DNA from: Xanthomonas hortorum pv. cynarae | GTDB lineage: Bacteria; Pseudomonadota; Gammaproteobacteria; Xanthomonadales; Xanthomonadaceae | Reading direction: 5' to 3' | Assembly: GCF_002939985.1 (NCBI RefSeq) | Contig: NZ_MDFM01000002.1 | Location: 62,001-126,000, forward strand | DNA: 64,000 nucleotides | In this document: piece after piece, positions 45,450 through 55,910 of the stretch | Position numbering within the stretch: position 1 is the first letter of the stretch | Layout: each line of letters begins with the position of its first letter | Notes under the pieces: model-generated | What the model saw: only the letters and a program-made list of their open reading frames with translations | The model's database searches: none | What the model was told of the DNA's origin: nothing | Position numbers and translations under genes: made by a program

Positions 45450-48400
45450 ATGCGTGCGCTCATCGTTGTGCTTGTCTTGATGCTTGTCTTGCTGCTTGGC
45501 GCTTTGCCATGTGCGGCGAAGATTCCCGAGATTCCCCGTTTCCGCATTGTAGGGCCCAGCGATGGACTTCCATCGACCATGGTGGTTGCGATCCACCGGG
45601 ATCGTGCCGGTTATCTGTGGCTTGGCACCCTGGATGGCCTGGTGCGTTACGACGGCGCGGGATTCAGGACCTGGAGACACGATCCGAACGACCCTGCGTC
45701 GTTGCCCTGCAATGCCGTCCAGGCGCTGCATATCGATGCGCTGGACAGGATATGGATCGGCTGCGGCAAGACGCTGAGCGTCATGGATGCCGGACGACGC
45801 CAGTTTCGCCACTATCGCACTGCGGACTATCCTTTGCTGAAGGACGGCGAGATCTACAGCATCGCTGCGTTCGACGGCGATATCTGGGCCGGGACCACGT
45901 CCGGCGCGCTGGTCCGCATCGATGCTGGTGGGACGATGTCGTCGGTGGATCTGGGTGCGGTCGATGGCGATCTTGACCAGGCCATGGTCATGAATCTTGC
46001 GGCGGACAACCGGCAGCGGCTGTGGATCGCAACCAGTAATGGACTGGCTTATTACGACGGGAAACATCTGCGTCGCGAATATGTCCCAGACGAGCCGAAC
46101 CGGCAGTCGGCCATTTTCGGTCTGCAATGGACCGGCGACCGTCTGTGGCTGGGCAGCGAGTCTGGATTGCATGTCATGGGGTCCAACGATCAATGGCAGC
46201 CGCTTCCCTGGGGAACGATGTTCGGTAGCGGCAACGAGTTCTGGGGCGCAGTGGCTGCTCAGGACGGCGAGTTCTGGCTAGGGAGCGGACGCGGTCTATG
46301 GCGGACGCGTGGCGAGCGTCCACCGGTCCCTGCCTTCAGCGGCGAGGGTCCGTTGTCGCGCCGTAATGTGGTCGGTCTGCTGGGAGCGGCCGATGGGGGG
46401 CTTTGGGTTCCGATGCATGGCACTGGCCTGGGGTATTTGCCTGCGGATTGGAAGCGCAGTGCCGTGCTCAAGCCCGCCGCGCCGACCGGCGATGCCATTT
46501 ATTGCAATCTGGCACCCGCCACACGGTCTGGTGGTTTGTGGCAGGTGGATACAGACGGTCGCTTGTTGCGCGTTGATCCGAGCACGGGCGACACGTTTCA
46601 GACAGGATTGCAGTCGCCGCATCTCAAGGGCATGGAGCTGGTGTCGGCGTTGGAGGATCGTCTGCAGCGTGTCTGGCTGGGCAATTTGAGCTTTGGTCTC
46701 TCGCGGATGGATCTGCGCACTGGTGAGTTCATCCACTGGCCGTCCGATGGTCCCGAACCGGCATCCGCGCTGTCGGCGCCGGACTGGATCATCGAGCAGG
46801 GCGACACGGTGTGGATGGCATTCCTCGACATGGTGCAGCAGCGCGATTTACGTAGCGGCCGCGTCTTGCAGCGCATCACTCAGCAAGACCTGCATGGCCT
46901 CAGCGACATCGCTGTACAGCAGCTTGAACAAGGCCCCGACGGGCGTGTCTGGGCTGCGGGCGAGGGCGGCATGTTTGCCTGGGACGACACCTCTCGCCGC
47001 TTTGTGCCGGTTGCAGGTCTCGAAGGAACCCCGATCCAGGCGTTTGCCAGCCAATCGCCGGAGACGGTGTGGGTATACCGGGCCACCGGTGCGGAACAAT
47101 GGAAAAAAACCGCAACAGGCTGGACGCGTGTGCGCCACGTGGGCGAAGCCGACGGGCTGGCCGGGTTCGACGCCTCTGCAATGCAGATCGACCCGCATGG
47201 CAGGGTCTGGATTTCCAGCTTACGTGGGCTCTGGCGGATCGATCCCTCGGTGACGCCGGCACGGCTGCGCAATATCGGCACGCGCGATGGGTTGACCAGT
47301 CAGGAATTCGTCCAGCATTGCCTGCTGATGGCGGGCGACACCTTGATCGGGGCGACCAGCGATGGCTCCACCGTATTGCTGGATACCGCAATGCCCGATA
47401 TCGCACCGTTCGTGCCCGCATTGCAGTTGGAACATCTCAGCGTGCTGCGTAATGGTGCACGCATCGCGTTGCCGATGGATCGCCCGTTTCAGCTGGGTCC
47501 CGGGGACCGGCAGTTGCAGATCGTCAGTCGTCTGCTGTCGTATAGCGATCCGCTTTCCAATCGTTATCGCAGTTTCTTGAAAGGCTTCGATACGGAGTGG
47601 CAGACCTCGGGCAACGCGGGGATCCGCGAATTTGCCAGTTTGCCTGCCGGCAACTACGAGCTCGCGCTGCAGGGTGTAGACCCCTTGGGTAATCGCTCGC
47701 AAGTGCGCACCCTGCGATTTACGGTCAATCCACCCTGGTGGCGCAGCGACGTCGGCATCGCGCTGATCTGCCTGCTTGGATTGCTGCTGAGCGCATTGCT
47801 TGCCGCCGCTTACCGCCGGCGTGTGCGCATGCGTGCGCAATGGCAACTTGCGCAGCACAAACGCGAGCTTGCCGAGCAGGCGTCGCAGGCCAAGACGCGG
47901 TTTCTTGCGACCCTGGGGCACGAGGTGCGTACGCCGATGACCGGTGTGCTGGGGATGAGCGAGTTGCTGCTGCAGACACCGTTGGATGGACGTCAGCAGG
48001 GCTATGCCAGCGCAATCCAGTCGGCGGGCAAGCATCTGCTGCGGCTGGTCAACGATGCGTTGGATCTGGCGCGGATCGAGGCCGGCAAGCTGCCATTGGA
48101 TTACCGCGATTTCGATTTGCGCCAGCTGATCAGGCAAGTGGCCGAGCTGGTGCGCCCGACTGCCGAGCAGAAGCAGTTGGTCTTCGAGTGCGAGCTGGAG
48201 GATGCGTTGCCGCCGGCACTGCACGGCGATGCCAGCCGGGTGCAGCAGATCCTGCTCAATCTGTTGTTCAACGCGGTCAAGTTCACTGAGCACGGCAATG
48301 TGAGTTTGCGTGTCTCAGTGCTGCCGCAAGGCCACAAGCGAGGCATCCGGATGGAGGTGCGCGATACCGGCCCCGGCATGAGTGCAGAACAGCGCGGGCG

Positions 48401-49031
48401 CTTGTTCCAGCGCTTCGAGCAGGCCGAAGGCGCGCTCACGCTTGCGCGGCATGGCGGCAGTGGCCTGGGGCTGGCGATCTGCCGCGAATTGGCAGCGGCC
48501 ATGGGCGGTGAAGTGACGGTCAGCAGCGAACTGGGGCGGGGCGCGTGTTTCGTGGTCGAGCTGCCATTGCGCTGGGTGGCTGCGTTACCCGCAGTGACGC
48601 CGAATGTGGCACGCACAACGCCGCTTCACGATCAGGCGCCACTGCAGCTGCTGCTGGTCGAAGACGACCCCACCGTGGCGCAGGTGATTGTCGGCCTGCT
48701 GCAGACGCGCGGGCATCAGGTCACGCATGTATTGCATGGTCTTGCGGCACTGGCCGAGGTGAGCACGCGCAGCTTCGATGCGGGGCTATGCGACCTGGAT
48801 TTGCCCGGCATCGACGGCGCGGCACTGGTGGCGCAATTGCGCGCGCGCGGCGTGCGTTTTCCGATCGTTGCGGTGACCGCACGCGCCGACGCCGATGCAG
48901 AACCGCAGGCAATGGCGGCAGGGTGCAATGGATTCTTGCGCAAGCCGGTCACCGGCGACTTGCTCGCGCAGGTACTGGCGCGCGCGCTTGCTGACGCCAG
49001 CGACGCACAGGAAGACCCGGTTGCCGACTAG
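45450..49031 (+). CDS. hybrid sensor histidine kinase with two-component propeller sensor (kinase 1)
   Basis: A 1193-residue membrane sensor. Start chosen at MRALIVVLVLMLVLLLGALPCAA (AAAGGA in front). Residues about 30-680 are repeated propeller blades of the Reg_prop type (GYLWLGTLDGLVRYDG, DRIWIGCG, RLWIATSNGLAYYDG), followed by a Y_Y_Y domain (about 686-763, NRYRSFLKGFDTEW...LPAGNYELALQG), one membrane span (about 768-790), HisKA with the phospho-accepting H824 in ATLGHEVRTPMTGVLGMSELL, HATPase_c (DTGPGMSAEQRGRLFQRFEQ, GGSGLGLAICREL) and a C-terminal receiver with D1115 (LCDLDLPGIDG). No DNA-binding output domain. The propeller and Y_Y_Y parts should be periplasmic and probably sense a carbohydrate, as in Bacteroides relatives. 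Confidence 0.92.
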   Translation: MRALIVVLVLMLVLLLGALPCAAKIPEIPRFRIVGPSDGLPSTMVVAIHRDRAGYLWLGTLDGLVRYDGAGFRTWRHDPNDPASLPCNAVQALHIDALDRIWIGCGKTLSVMDAGRRQFRHYRTADYPLLKDGEIYSIAAFDGDIWAGTTSGALVRIDAGGTMSSVDLGAVDGDLDQAMVMNLAADNRQRLWIATSNGLAYYDGKHLRREYVPDEPNRQSAIFGLQWTGDRLWLGSESGLHVMGSNDQWQPLPWGTMFGSGNEFWGAVAAQDGEFWLGSGRGLWRTRGERPPVPAFSGEGPLSRRNVVGLLGAADGGLWVPMHGTGLGYLPADWKRSAVLKPAAPTGDAIYCNLAPATRSGGLWQVDTDGRLLRVDPSTGDTFQTGLQSPHLKGMELVSALEDRLQRVWLGNLSFGLSRMDLRTGEFIHWPSDGPEPASALSAPDWIIEQGDTVWMAFLDMVQQRDLRSGRVLQRITQQDLHGLSDIAVQQLEQGPDGRVWAAGEGGMFAWDDTSRRFVPVAGLEGTPIQAFASQSPETVWVYRATGAEQWKKTATGWTRVRHVGEADGLAGFDASAMQIDPHGRVWISSLRGLWRIDPSVTPARLRNIGTRDGLTSQEFVQHCLLMAGDTLIGATSDGSTVLLDTAMPDIAPFVPALQLEHLSVLRNGARIALPMDRPFQLGPGDRQLQIVSRLLSYSDPLSNRYRSFLKGFDTEWQTSGNAGIREFASLPAGNYELALQGVDPLGNRSQVRTLRFTVNPPWWRSDVGIALICLLGLLLSALLAAAYRRRVRMRAQWQLAQHKRELAEQASQAKTRFLATLGHEVRTPMTGVLGMSELLLQTPLDGRQQGYASAIQSAGKHLLRLVNDALDLARIEAGKLPLDYRDFDLRQLIRQVAELVRPTAEQKQLVFECELEDALPPALHGDASRVQQILLNLLFNAVKFTEHGNVSLRVSVLPQGHKRGIRMEVRDTGPGMSAEQRGRLFQRFEQAEGALTLARHGGSGLGLAICRELAAAMGGEVTVSSELGRGACFVVELPLRWVAALPAVTPNVARTTPLHDQAPLQLLLVEDDPTVAQVIVGLLQTRGHQVTHVLHGLAALAEVSTRSFDAGLCDLDLPGIDGAALVAQLRARGVRFPIVAVTARADADAEPQAMAAGCNGFLRKPVTGDLLAQVLARALADASDAQEDPVAD

Positions 49032-49110
49032 GGGCGGCCGTAGCGAAGCAGGTACAGTGCAGTCCCGCCAGGGAGCGCGCGCAAGCGTGCAGGTGGCGAT
49101 GGGGACAAGG

Positions 49111-52100
49111 ATGAAGATGAAGAAGGTGCTGCTGTCGTTGCTTGCGGTCTTGTTGCTGCTGATCGGTGTGGATGCGTTGGCGGTGAACCAGATCGAGACC
49201 CCGCGCATGCGCCGGTTCGGGCCGGTCGAAGGCCTGCCTTCGCGCATGGTGCTGGCCTTGGCGCAGGACCGGCAGGGTTATATCTCGGCGGCCACCAGCG
49301 ATGGTCTGGCGCGCTATGACGGCATCGGCTTGCAGGTGTGGCGGCATGATCCGCACACCGCAAACTCAGTTCCCGGCAACGAGGTCGAAGCGCTGTTTAT
49401 CGACAATCGCGACCGGGTCTGGCTGGGCATCAATGGCTCGCCGCTCAGTATGCTCAACACAGAACGTGAGGCCTTTACGACATTTCCTGACGTCGCCGAA
49501 GCCTGTGCCGGGCAGGTCTGGTCGATTGCGCAGGCGCAGGGCGCGATCTGGGTTGGGAGCAGTGGCGGCGGCCTGTGTCGACGCGAAGAAAATGGCCGGG
49601 TGACGGTATTCCGCGCATCGCCTGATGTGCCGGATGCACTGCCTAGCGACACCATCATGAGCATGGTGACCGACGCGCGCGGCCGATTGTGGATTGGCAC
49701 CGCCAGCGGTCTGGTGCTGCGCGATGACGAGCGTTTCGTGCGCATCGCGCCGGACCGCCTGAGCGCAACGGTGTTCAAACTAAGCAAGGATCCCGACGGC
49801 ACCCTGTGGGTGGGCAGTAGCAAGGGTTTGTACCGGGTAACACCCGCCGGCGTGCTGGAACCCGCGCCCTGGGACGGATCTACCGACATACGTGCCGGCA
49901 CGGTGGTGCACGATGTGCATGGTGGCTACTGGGTGGGCGCGGCCGATGGTTTTTTTCGAGTAGCGCCCGGCGAAACTGCGCTGCGAGTGATGGAAGGCGA
50001 TCGTGGTAGTGGGTTTCTTACTGCGCACAGCGGTGTGCTCGATGTCATGCAGGACCGCCAGGGCGGCCTGTGGCTAGGGATGATCTCGCAAGGCGTGGCG
50101 TACCTGCCGCCGGACTGGCGACGCTTTTCCACGATTTTCGAGACGCAGGGCAAGCCGCTGGAGGGCCTTTACCTGGTGAATGCCGCCGCCGATGGCGATA
50201 GTTTTCTGGTGACCACTGGCGAGGGGGTTTATCGGGTCGGCGATCAGGGCAACGTTGTGCCCGTGTTGCAAAGCGATGTAATGGGCGGCGGTACCGTGCA
50301 GTCGGTGCTGCCGACCGGCGACGGCAGTCTGTGGGTTGCGCTGCGGGAGGGTGTCACCCGCTATACCCTGAAAACAGGGGAGAAACGCAAGCTCGCGATG
50401 GAGATCGGCACGTCCGACACCCATAGGGTGGAACTGATGGCGCCAGGTATCGATGGCGAGTTCTGGCTGTCGATTGTGGAAGCCGGCGTGCAGCGGCGTG
50501 CGGCAGACGGACGGCTACTGGCAACGTTCCACTTCGGTACCGACCTCGGCGAGGTGGGTGGCATGGTGCAGCAACTGGTGATACGTCCCGATGGCTCGGC
50601 GTGGGTTGCGGCCGGTGACGGGCTATGGGTTTGGCAGGGTGAGCGCTTTCGCAAGGTGATCGGCGACGCTAGCCGCGAAGTCTATGCGCTGGCTTTCGTA
50701 TCGCCGCGCGAATTCTGGGTGGGGCGCCCGGGTGCGCTGGAGCGCTATCACTGGGATGGTCAACAGGCGCGCCTGCTTGAGCGGGTCGGGCGCGAGCACG
50801 GTCTGCCGTCCACCGAAATACGCGGTCTGGCCTTGGGCGGCAAAGACACGGTGTGGGCGACTACCTCGCGAGGCCTGTTCGCCTACAAGCGCGGCCAGGC
50901 CCAGGTGCGCATGTTCGGCCAACGCGATGGCCTGCCGGACAGCGAATTCTCGATGCGCCCCCCGGTCACCGGCCCCACTGGACAAGTGTTGGCGCTGACC
51001 ACCAGCGGCATCGTGCTGTTCGACCCATCGCGGCCGTTTTCCGCCGCGCCATCGGCACGGCTGGTGATCGAATCGGTGCAGGTGCGCCGTAACGATGCCG
51101 AGCGCTCGCAGCCGGTCTCTCACAAGGTGCCGATGGTGCTGCAGGCGCGCGATCGCGATCTGCGTATCAGTGCGCGATTGCTGTCGTTCGTCGATCCGGC
51201 TTCTGCGCATTATCGTTACCGCATCGACGGCTACGACGAACGTTGGGTGGAGCAGGGCGCCGGCGGCGAACGCGTGATTTCGCGCTTGCCGCCCGGCGAC
51301 TACCGTATCGAAGTGCAGGCGCGTGCCGGCGAGGGCGACTGGGTCGCTGCGCCCACGTTGCAGTTGGAAGTGCGCCCGCCGTGGTGGCTGAGCACGCCGG
51401 CGCAGCTGGTGGCCGCGTTGCTGTGCGTGCTGCTGTCATGCCTGGGTGTGTGGGCCTGGCGGCGCCGCGTGCGACGCCAGCAGGGATGGATACTGGCACA
51501 ACAACGCCAACAGCTTGCCGAGCAGGCCTCGGTGGCCAAATCGAACTTTCTTGCCAACCTGGGACATGAAGTACGCACGCCGATGACCGGTGTGCTCGGC
51601 ATGAGCGAACTGCTGCTGGCCACGCCGCTGAATGCCAAGCAGCGCAGTCACGTCGACGCGATCCGCAAGGCCGGTGCGCATCTGCTGCGGCTGGTCAACG
51701 ATGCACTGGATCTGGCGCGTATCGAAGCCGGCAAACTGGAGCTGGTGCAGCAGCCGTTCGACCCGGCGCAACTGACCCAGGAACTGGCCGATTTCATGCA
51801 TCCGATCAGCGAAGCGCGCGGATTGCGTTTTCACTATCGCAATCAATTGCCTGCGCAGTTGGTGGTGCTGGGCGACGCGACGCGGGTACGCCAGATCCTG
51901 ATCAATCTGCTCGGCAACGCGATCAAGTTTTCCGAACGCGGCGAGGTCTCTCTCACGGCCAGTCAGCATGGCGAGGTGCTGCGTTTCAAGGTGCGCGATT
52001 CCGGGCCGGGCATCGGCCCGGAGCAGCAGAAGCGCTTGTTTCAGCGCTTCGAACAAGCCGATGGCGCGCACACCAGCGCTCGCTACGGCGGCAGCGGGCT

Positions 52101-52674
52101 GGGGCTGGCGATCTGCCAGGAGCTCACCGTGGCGATGAAGGGCACGATCCGCGTGCGCAGCAGGCTCGGCGTCGGCACCCAGTTCAGCGTGGACCTGCCG
52201 TTGCCGATCGATCGCTCCGGCGTGCGCATCGCTTCTGGCGAGCTGGGCGCGGTGGCCGGTGAGTCGTTGCGCATCTTGCTGGTGGAAGACGAGCCGACCG
52301 TGGCCGAGGTGATCTCCGGCCTGCTGATGGGCCGCGGCCATCGGGTGGTGCATGCCGCGCACGGGTTGGCGGCGCTGTCGGAGGCGGTCGATGGCGGTTT
52401 CGACATCGCGCTGCTGGATCTGGATCTTCCCGGCCTGGATGGATTTGCGCTGGCATCGCAACTGCGCCGGCTCGGGCATGGGTTCCCACTGCTCGCAGTC
52501 ACCGCGCGTGCCGACGGCGATGCGGAGCGCCAGGCGCAAGCCGCAGGTTTCGATGGATTCCTGCGCAAGCCGGTCACCGCCGATATGTTGGTTGAGGCGA
52601 TCGCGGCGGCGCGTAAAGCGCAGAGATCGCGCGCGCGATCGGACGATGGCGCAGCACTAGGAGTACCGATGTGA
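49111..52674 (+). CDS. hybrid sensor histidine kinase with two-component propeller sensor (kinase 2)
   Basis: About 1187 residues with the same layout as kinase 1: signal anchor (MKMKKVLLSLLAVLLLLIGVDALA), propeller blades (DRQGYISAATSDGLARYDG, RLWIGTASGLVLRDDE, TLWVGSSKGLYRV), Y_Y_Y domain (HYRYRIDGYDERW), one membrane span, HisKA with H819 (ANLGHEVRTPMTGVLGMSELLL), HATPase_c (DSGPGIGPEQQKRLFQRFEQ) and a receiver with D1103 (ALLDLDLPGLDG). Starts at 49099, 49111 and 49117 are all possible. It follows kinase 1 by 79 bases and overlaps kinase 3 by four bases, so kinases 2 and 3 are likely co-translated. The YISAA blade is less regular than in the others. Confidence 0.92.
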   Translation: MKMKKVLLSLLAVLLLLIGVDALAVNQIETPRMRRFGPVEGLPSRMVLALAQDRQGYISAATSDGLARYDGIGLQVWRHDPHTANSVPGNEVEALFIDNRDRVWLGINGSPLSMLNTEREAFTTFPDVAEACAGQVWSIAQAQGAIWVGSSGGGLCRREENGRVTVFRASPDVPDALPSDTIMSMVTDARGRLWIGTASGLVLRDDERFVRIAPDRLSATVFKLSKDPDGTLWVGSSKGLYRVTPAGVLEPAPWDGSTDIRAGTVVHDVHGGYWVGAADGFFRVAPGETALRVMEGDRGSGFLTAHSGVLDVMQDRQGGLWLGMISQGVAYLPPDWRRFSTIFETQGKPLEGLYLVNAAADGDSFLVTTGEGVYRVGDQGNVVPVLQSDVMGGGTVQSVLPTGDGSLWVALREGVTRYTLKTGEKRKLAMEIGTSDTHRVELMAPGIDGEFWLSIVEAGVQRRAADGRLLATFHFGTDLGEVGGMVQQLVIRPDGSAWVAAGDGLWVWQGERFRKVIGDASREVYALAFVSPREFWVGRPGALERYHWDGQQARLLERVGREHGLPSTEIRGLALGGKDTVWATTSRGLFAYKRGQAQVRMFGQRDGLPDSEFSMRPPVTGPTGQVLALTTSGIVLFDPSRPFSAAPSARLVIESVQVRRNDAERSQPVSHKVPMVLQARDRDLRISARLLSFVDPASAHYRYRIDGYDERWVEQGAGGERVISRLPPGDYRIEVQARAGEGDWVAAPTLQLEVRPPWWLSTPAQLVAALLCVLLSCLGVWAWRRRVRRQQGWILAQQRQQLAEQASVAKSNFLANLGHEVRTPMTGVLGMSELLLATPLNAKQRSHVDAIRKAGAHLLRLVNDALDLARIEAGKLELVQQPFDPAQLTQELADFMHPISEARGLRFHYRNQLPAQLVVLGDATRVRQILINLLGNAIKFSERGEVSLTASQHGEVLRFKVRDSGPGIGPEQQKRLFQRFEQADGAHTSARYGGSGLGLAICQELTVAMKGTIRVRSRLGVGTQFSVDLPLPIDRSGVRIASGELGAVAGESLRILLVEDEPTVAEVISGLLMGRGHRVVHAAHGLAALSEAVDGGFDIALLDLDLPGLDGFALASQLRRLGHGFPLLAVTARADGDAERQAQAAGFDGFLRKPVTADMLVEAIAAARKAQRSRARSDDGAALGVPM

Positions 52675-55600
52675 ACCGCAGCAGGCTTGCCCGTGTGTGG
52701 CGCGGCCCGCACTATGCGGAAAACTGCAGTGAAATGTTCATGTTGCGCCAACGTCTTTTTCCCAATTTCCGACGGATTTTCGCCGGACTGTGTTTTTGGC
52801 TGCTGATCGCGGTCTTGCCTGCGCTCGCCTTCGCGAATGTGCCAATCACCCCGGTGCCTGTCCAGCTCACTGTGGCTGACGGCCTGCCTTCCAATACGAT
52901 CAATGATTTTGCTGAAGACAAATACGGTTACCTGTGGCTGGCAAGTGCCGATGGTCTGGCCAGATTCGATGGGCGTACTTACCGCATCTGGCGAATGGAG
53001 GAAGGGCTTACTGATAACTTTGTCTGGGCTGTCAGCGTAGATTCAAACGACGGGGTATGGGTTGGTTTTGAAAATGGTGGCGCAGGGTTACTAGACGCCA
53101 AGAAGCGGGCATTCAAGCGTTTGGCAGATCCGCGCTTTCCTGAGTTTTCACGCAGCTCCGTATGGGCGATTGCGCAGACGCCTGAACACGATATTTGGTT
53201 TGGTACATCCAGGGATGGACTTTATCGATTGCGGGCAGATGGCAGTATGCAGCGCTTTACTTTTGCGGAGGATGATGTTCATAGCCTGCCTGGCAATAGT
53301 ATCAGTGCGTTGCGTGTTACTCCCGACGGCTCGTTGTGGGTTGGCGGCAGCTCAGGTATTGCACGTTGGGCAGGTAATAAATTTGAACGTGTGCTACTGC
53401 CGGGTGATACTCAGTCGTCAAACGGATTGAGGTTAGACTCTAGTGGAACTTTATGGGTAACTGACGGTAACTATAACCTCTATCGGCTCGACTCCAACGG
53501 GAAATTCATAGCGCAGCCTTGGCAGGAACGTGACGGAGATAAACGTGTTATAGGTATGCTTTTGCGCGATCGCGCGGGGCGTTATTGGCTGGATACGATG
53601 TCCGGTTTGGGTATCTCAAATGGAAATGAAGTTCGTAACGTGCCAGTTTACAGTCTATCCGTTCGCGGACTGGTTAAGCCAAACTGGGCCAGTGCATACG
53701 AAGATCGTGAGGGCGGCCTTTGGTTCGCAGGCCTTAATGGTGGCTTATGGCATTTGCGGCCTAATTGGGACACTTTCGCGGTTCTTTCGTATCAAATTGA
53801 TGATCCGCAGTCGATGGCCAATCCTTCCTTAAAGGTTGCAGCAGCTTCATCATCCGGTGGATTTTGGATTGCAGGAACCCGTGGTGCACTGGAGCGTTTG
53901 GATCCCGCCAGCGGCAAGCTGGAACGTCATATGCGGACGATTTATGAATTGCGCTGGCCAACATCCTTGATCGAAAGCCAAAGTGGCTACGTTTGGATAG
54001 GTCTTCCTAAGTCGCTGGTCCGCTACGATCCTCGTACAGAACAAAGTAAACGCTGGCCTCTCTCTACCGGAGCCTCTCCTGACGGTTACGACACACCTGA
54101 GCGCATCGCTCTGGATACGCTGAATCAGTTGTGGATTTACATGACAAAAGCAGGTTTTCAGATTAGGGATGGCAATGGCCGGTTTATTCGGCAGATAGCA
54201 CATGGCAGCCATGGCTTGGATACTTCAAACGTGTATGACCTGAGGCTGGGGCCGGATGGGCAGATGTGGCTCGCCAGCTCAACTGGTCTGAGACGCTGGG
54301 ACGCGCGAATGGATAGTTTTGTGCCTATCCCAGGTGCACCGTCTTCAACCAATTATGTTTTTCGCTTTACCGACGCTGGTATCGTATGGATCGGGTTAAT
54401 GGGTGAGCTAAGGCGTTATCTATGGGATGGTACGCAGCTAAAACATCTGGATACCATCGACGGTAAACAAGAGTTTCCGATGGTGGCTCCAAATGGACTT
54501 GTAGTAGATGCTGACGGGGTTGCTTGGGTTTCGAGTTCTCGTGGTTTAATTAGAGTGGATCCAGCCAGCAGGATGGTGCGGGTTTATGGAATGCATGATG
54601 GGCTTCCCAATCAGCAATTTCAGGACAATACGCTCGTACAGTCCATAGGAGGCCAGATCCTAGGCGGAACGCCGGACGGTGCTTTGCTGTTTGATCCATC
54701 CACAATGCGTCCAAACACGCGCCGGCCGCCACTGCTGATTGAGCGCGTGGGGCTGCGTCGTGGCGAGCGCGGGCTGGATGTCACTGGCATGGAGCCATTG
54801 CAGATGCAGGACGACGATCGTGATCTGCACATCGTTGCACGCCTGCTCAGCCTTTCCGACTCCGACTCCAACAGCTACCGCTTTCGTTTGAGCGGCTACG
54901 ACCCGGACTGGATCGATGTCGGGCCAAGCGGGGAGCGGCTGTTTTCGCGGTTGCCGGCCGGAAAGTACACCCTGGAGGTACAGGGGCGCACCGGAGATGG
55001 AATCTGGTCCCAGAGTCAATCCCTACGCTTTCAGGTGCTACCGCCATGGTGGTTGGCGCCATGGGGACTGGTCTTTTTGGGTCTGCTCACACTATGCGTC
55101 ATCGCCGCGGCGGTGCTGTTGTATCGCCGTCGCCTGCGTCGTTTGAATGCCTGGCAATTGGCGGTGCACAAGCAGGAACTGGCCGAGCAGGCGTCACTTG
55201 CGAAGACCCGTTTTCTGGCCACGCTCGGCCACGAAGTGCGCACGCCGATGACTGGTGTGCTGGGCATGAGCGAGTTATTGCTCAAGACCTCGTTGGACAA
55301 CAAGCAGCGCAGCTACACCGAATCGATCCGGCGTGCCGGTGCGCATCTGTTGCGGCTGGTCAACGATGCGCTGGACTTGGCGCGGATCGAGTCGGGGCGT
55401 CTTGAGCTGGATCTGCAGCCGTTCTCGGTACGCCAACTCGTGGCCGAAGTGGAAGGCCTGATGGCGCCACTGGCGCAGGAGCGTGGTCTGCGTTTCAGTC
55501 TGGAAGTGGGCTTGCTCGGTGATATCACTGCCAGCGGCGATGTCACCCGTATCCGCCAGATTCTGCTCAATCTGCTCAGCAACGCGATCAAGTTCACCGA

Positions 55601-55910
55601 GCGCGGCGTGGTCGGGCTCAAGCTGACCACGCTGGGCTCGTATCAAGGCCTGCGCTTTGAGGTGGCCGATACCGGGCCGGGCATCAATGCCGAGCAAAAA
55701 GCACGTCTGTTCCAGCGTTTCGAACAAGGCGACGGTGCCAGGACCACCTCGCGCTATGGCGGCAGTGGCCTGGGCCTGGCGATCTGCCAGGAGCTGGCGC
55801 TGGCGATGGGGGGGGCATGTCGAAGTGATCAGTCGCCTCGGCGCCGGCACGCGCTTCGTGGTCGATCTGCCGCTGCGCTGGGTCGCCTCCAATGCCACGC
55901 TCGACAGTGA
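52671..55910 (+). CDS. hybrid sensor histidine kinase 3, reading frame cut short by a frameshift
   Basis: The GTG start has AGGAG seven bases upstream and overlaps the kinase 2 stop. The 1079 residues in this frame comprise signal anchor, propeller sensor (GYLWLASADGLARFDGRTYRIW), Y_Y_Y domain, membrane span, HisKA with H854 and most of HATPase_c up to GLGLAICQELALAMGG. There the frame leaves homology with kinase 4 in a run of eight G (55808-55815) and ends after about 33 unrelated residues. The missing end of HATPase_c and the receiver continue in another frame to 56319. In this form the protein lacks its receiver and the last ATPase strand. The sensor half is notably less GC-rich than the rest (about 50% in two 60-base lines counted). 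Confidence 0.85.
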   Translation: MNRSRLARVWRGPHYAENCSEMFMLRQRLFPNFRRIFAGLCFWLLIAVLPALAFANVPITPVPVQLTVADGLPSNTINDFAEDKYGYLWLASADGLARFDGRTYRIWRMEEGLTDNFVWAVSVDSNDGVWVGFENGGAGLLDAKKRAFKRLADPRFPEFSRSSVWAIAQTPEHDIWFGTSRDGLYRLRADGSMQRFTFAEDDVHSLPGNSISALRVTPDGSLWVGGSSGIARWAGNKFERVLLPGDTQSSNGLRLDSSGTLWVTDGNYNLYRLDSNGKFIAQPWQERDGDKRVIGMLLRDRAGRYWLDTMSGLGISNGNEVRNVPVYSLSVRGLVKPNWASAYEDREGGLWFAGLNGGLWHLRPNWDTFAVLSYQIDDPQSMANPSLKVAAASSSGGFWIAGTRGALERLDPASGKLERHMRTIYELRWPTSLIESQSGYVWIGLPKSLVRYDPRTEQSKRWPLSTGASPDGYDTPERIALDTLNQLWIYMTKAGFQIRDGNGRFIRQIAHGSHGLDTSNVYDLRLGPDGQMWLASSTGLRRWDARMDSFVPIPGAPSSTNYVFRFTDAGIVWIGLMGELRRYLWDGTQLKHLDTIDGKQEFPMVAPNGLVVDADGVAWVSSSRGLIRVDPASRMVRVYGMHDGLPNQQFQDNTLVQSIGGQILGGTPDGALLFDPSTMRPNTRRPPLLIERVGLRRGERGLDVTGMEPLQMQDDDRDLHIVARLLSLSDSDSNSYRFRLSGYDPDWIDVGPSGERLFSRLPAGKYTLEVQGRTGDGIWSQSQSLRFQVLPPWWLAPWGLVFLGLLTLCVIAAAVLLYRRRLRRLNAWQLAVHKQELAEQASLAKTRFLATLGHEVRTPMTGVLGMSELLLKTSLDNKQRSYTESIRRAGAHLLRLVNDALDLARIESGRLELDLQPFSVRQLVAEVEGLMAPLAQERGLRFSLEVGLLGDITASGDVTRIRQILLNLLSNAIKFTERGVVGLKLTTLGSYQGLRFEVADTGPGINAEQKARLFQRFEQGDGARTTSRYGGSGLGLAICQELALAMGGACRSDQSPRRRHALRGRSAAALGRLQCHARQ
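55808..55815 (+). other. run of eight G at the frameshift in kinase 3
   Basis: GATGGGGGGGG has eight consecutive G, whereas the equivalent place in kinase 4 (59691-59697) has seven and stays in frame. A loss of one G here would restore a full-length protein. Homopolymer slippage, sequencing error or true inactivation are all possible. Confidence 0.9.
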
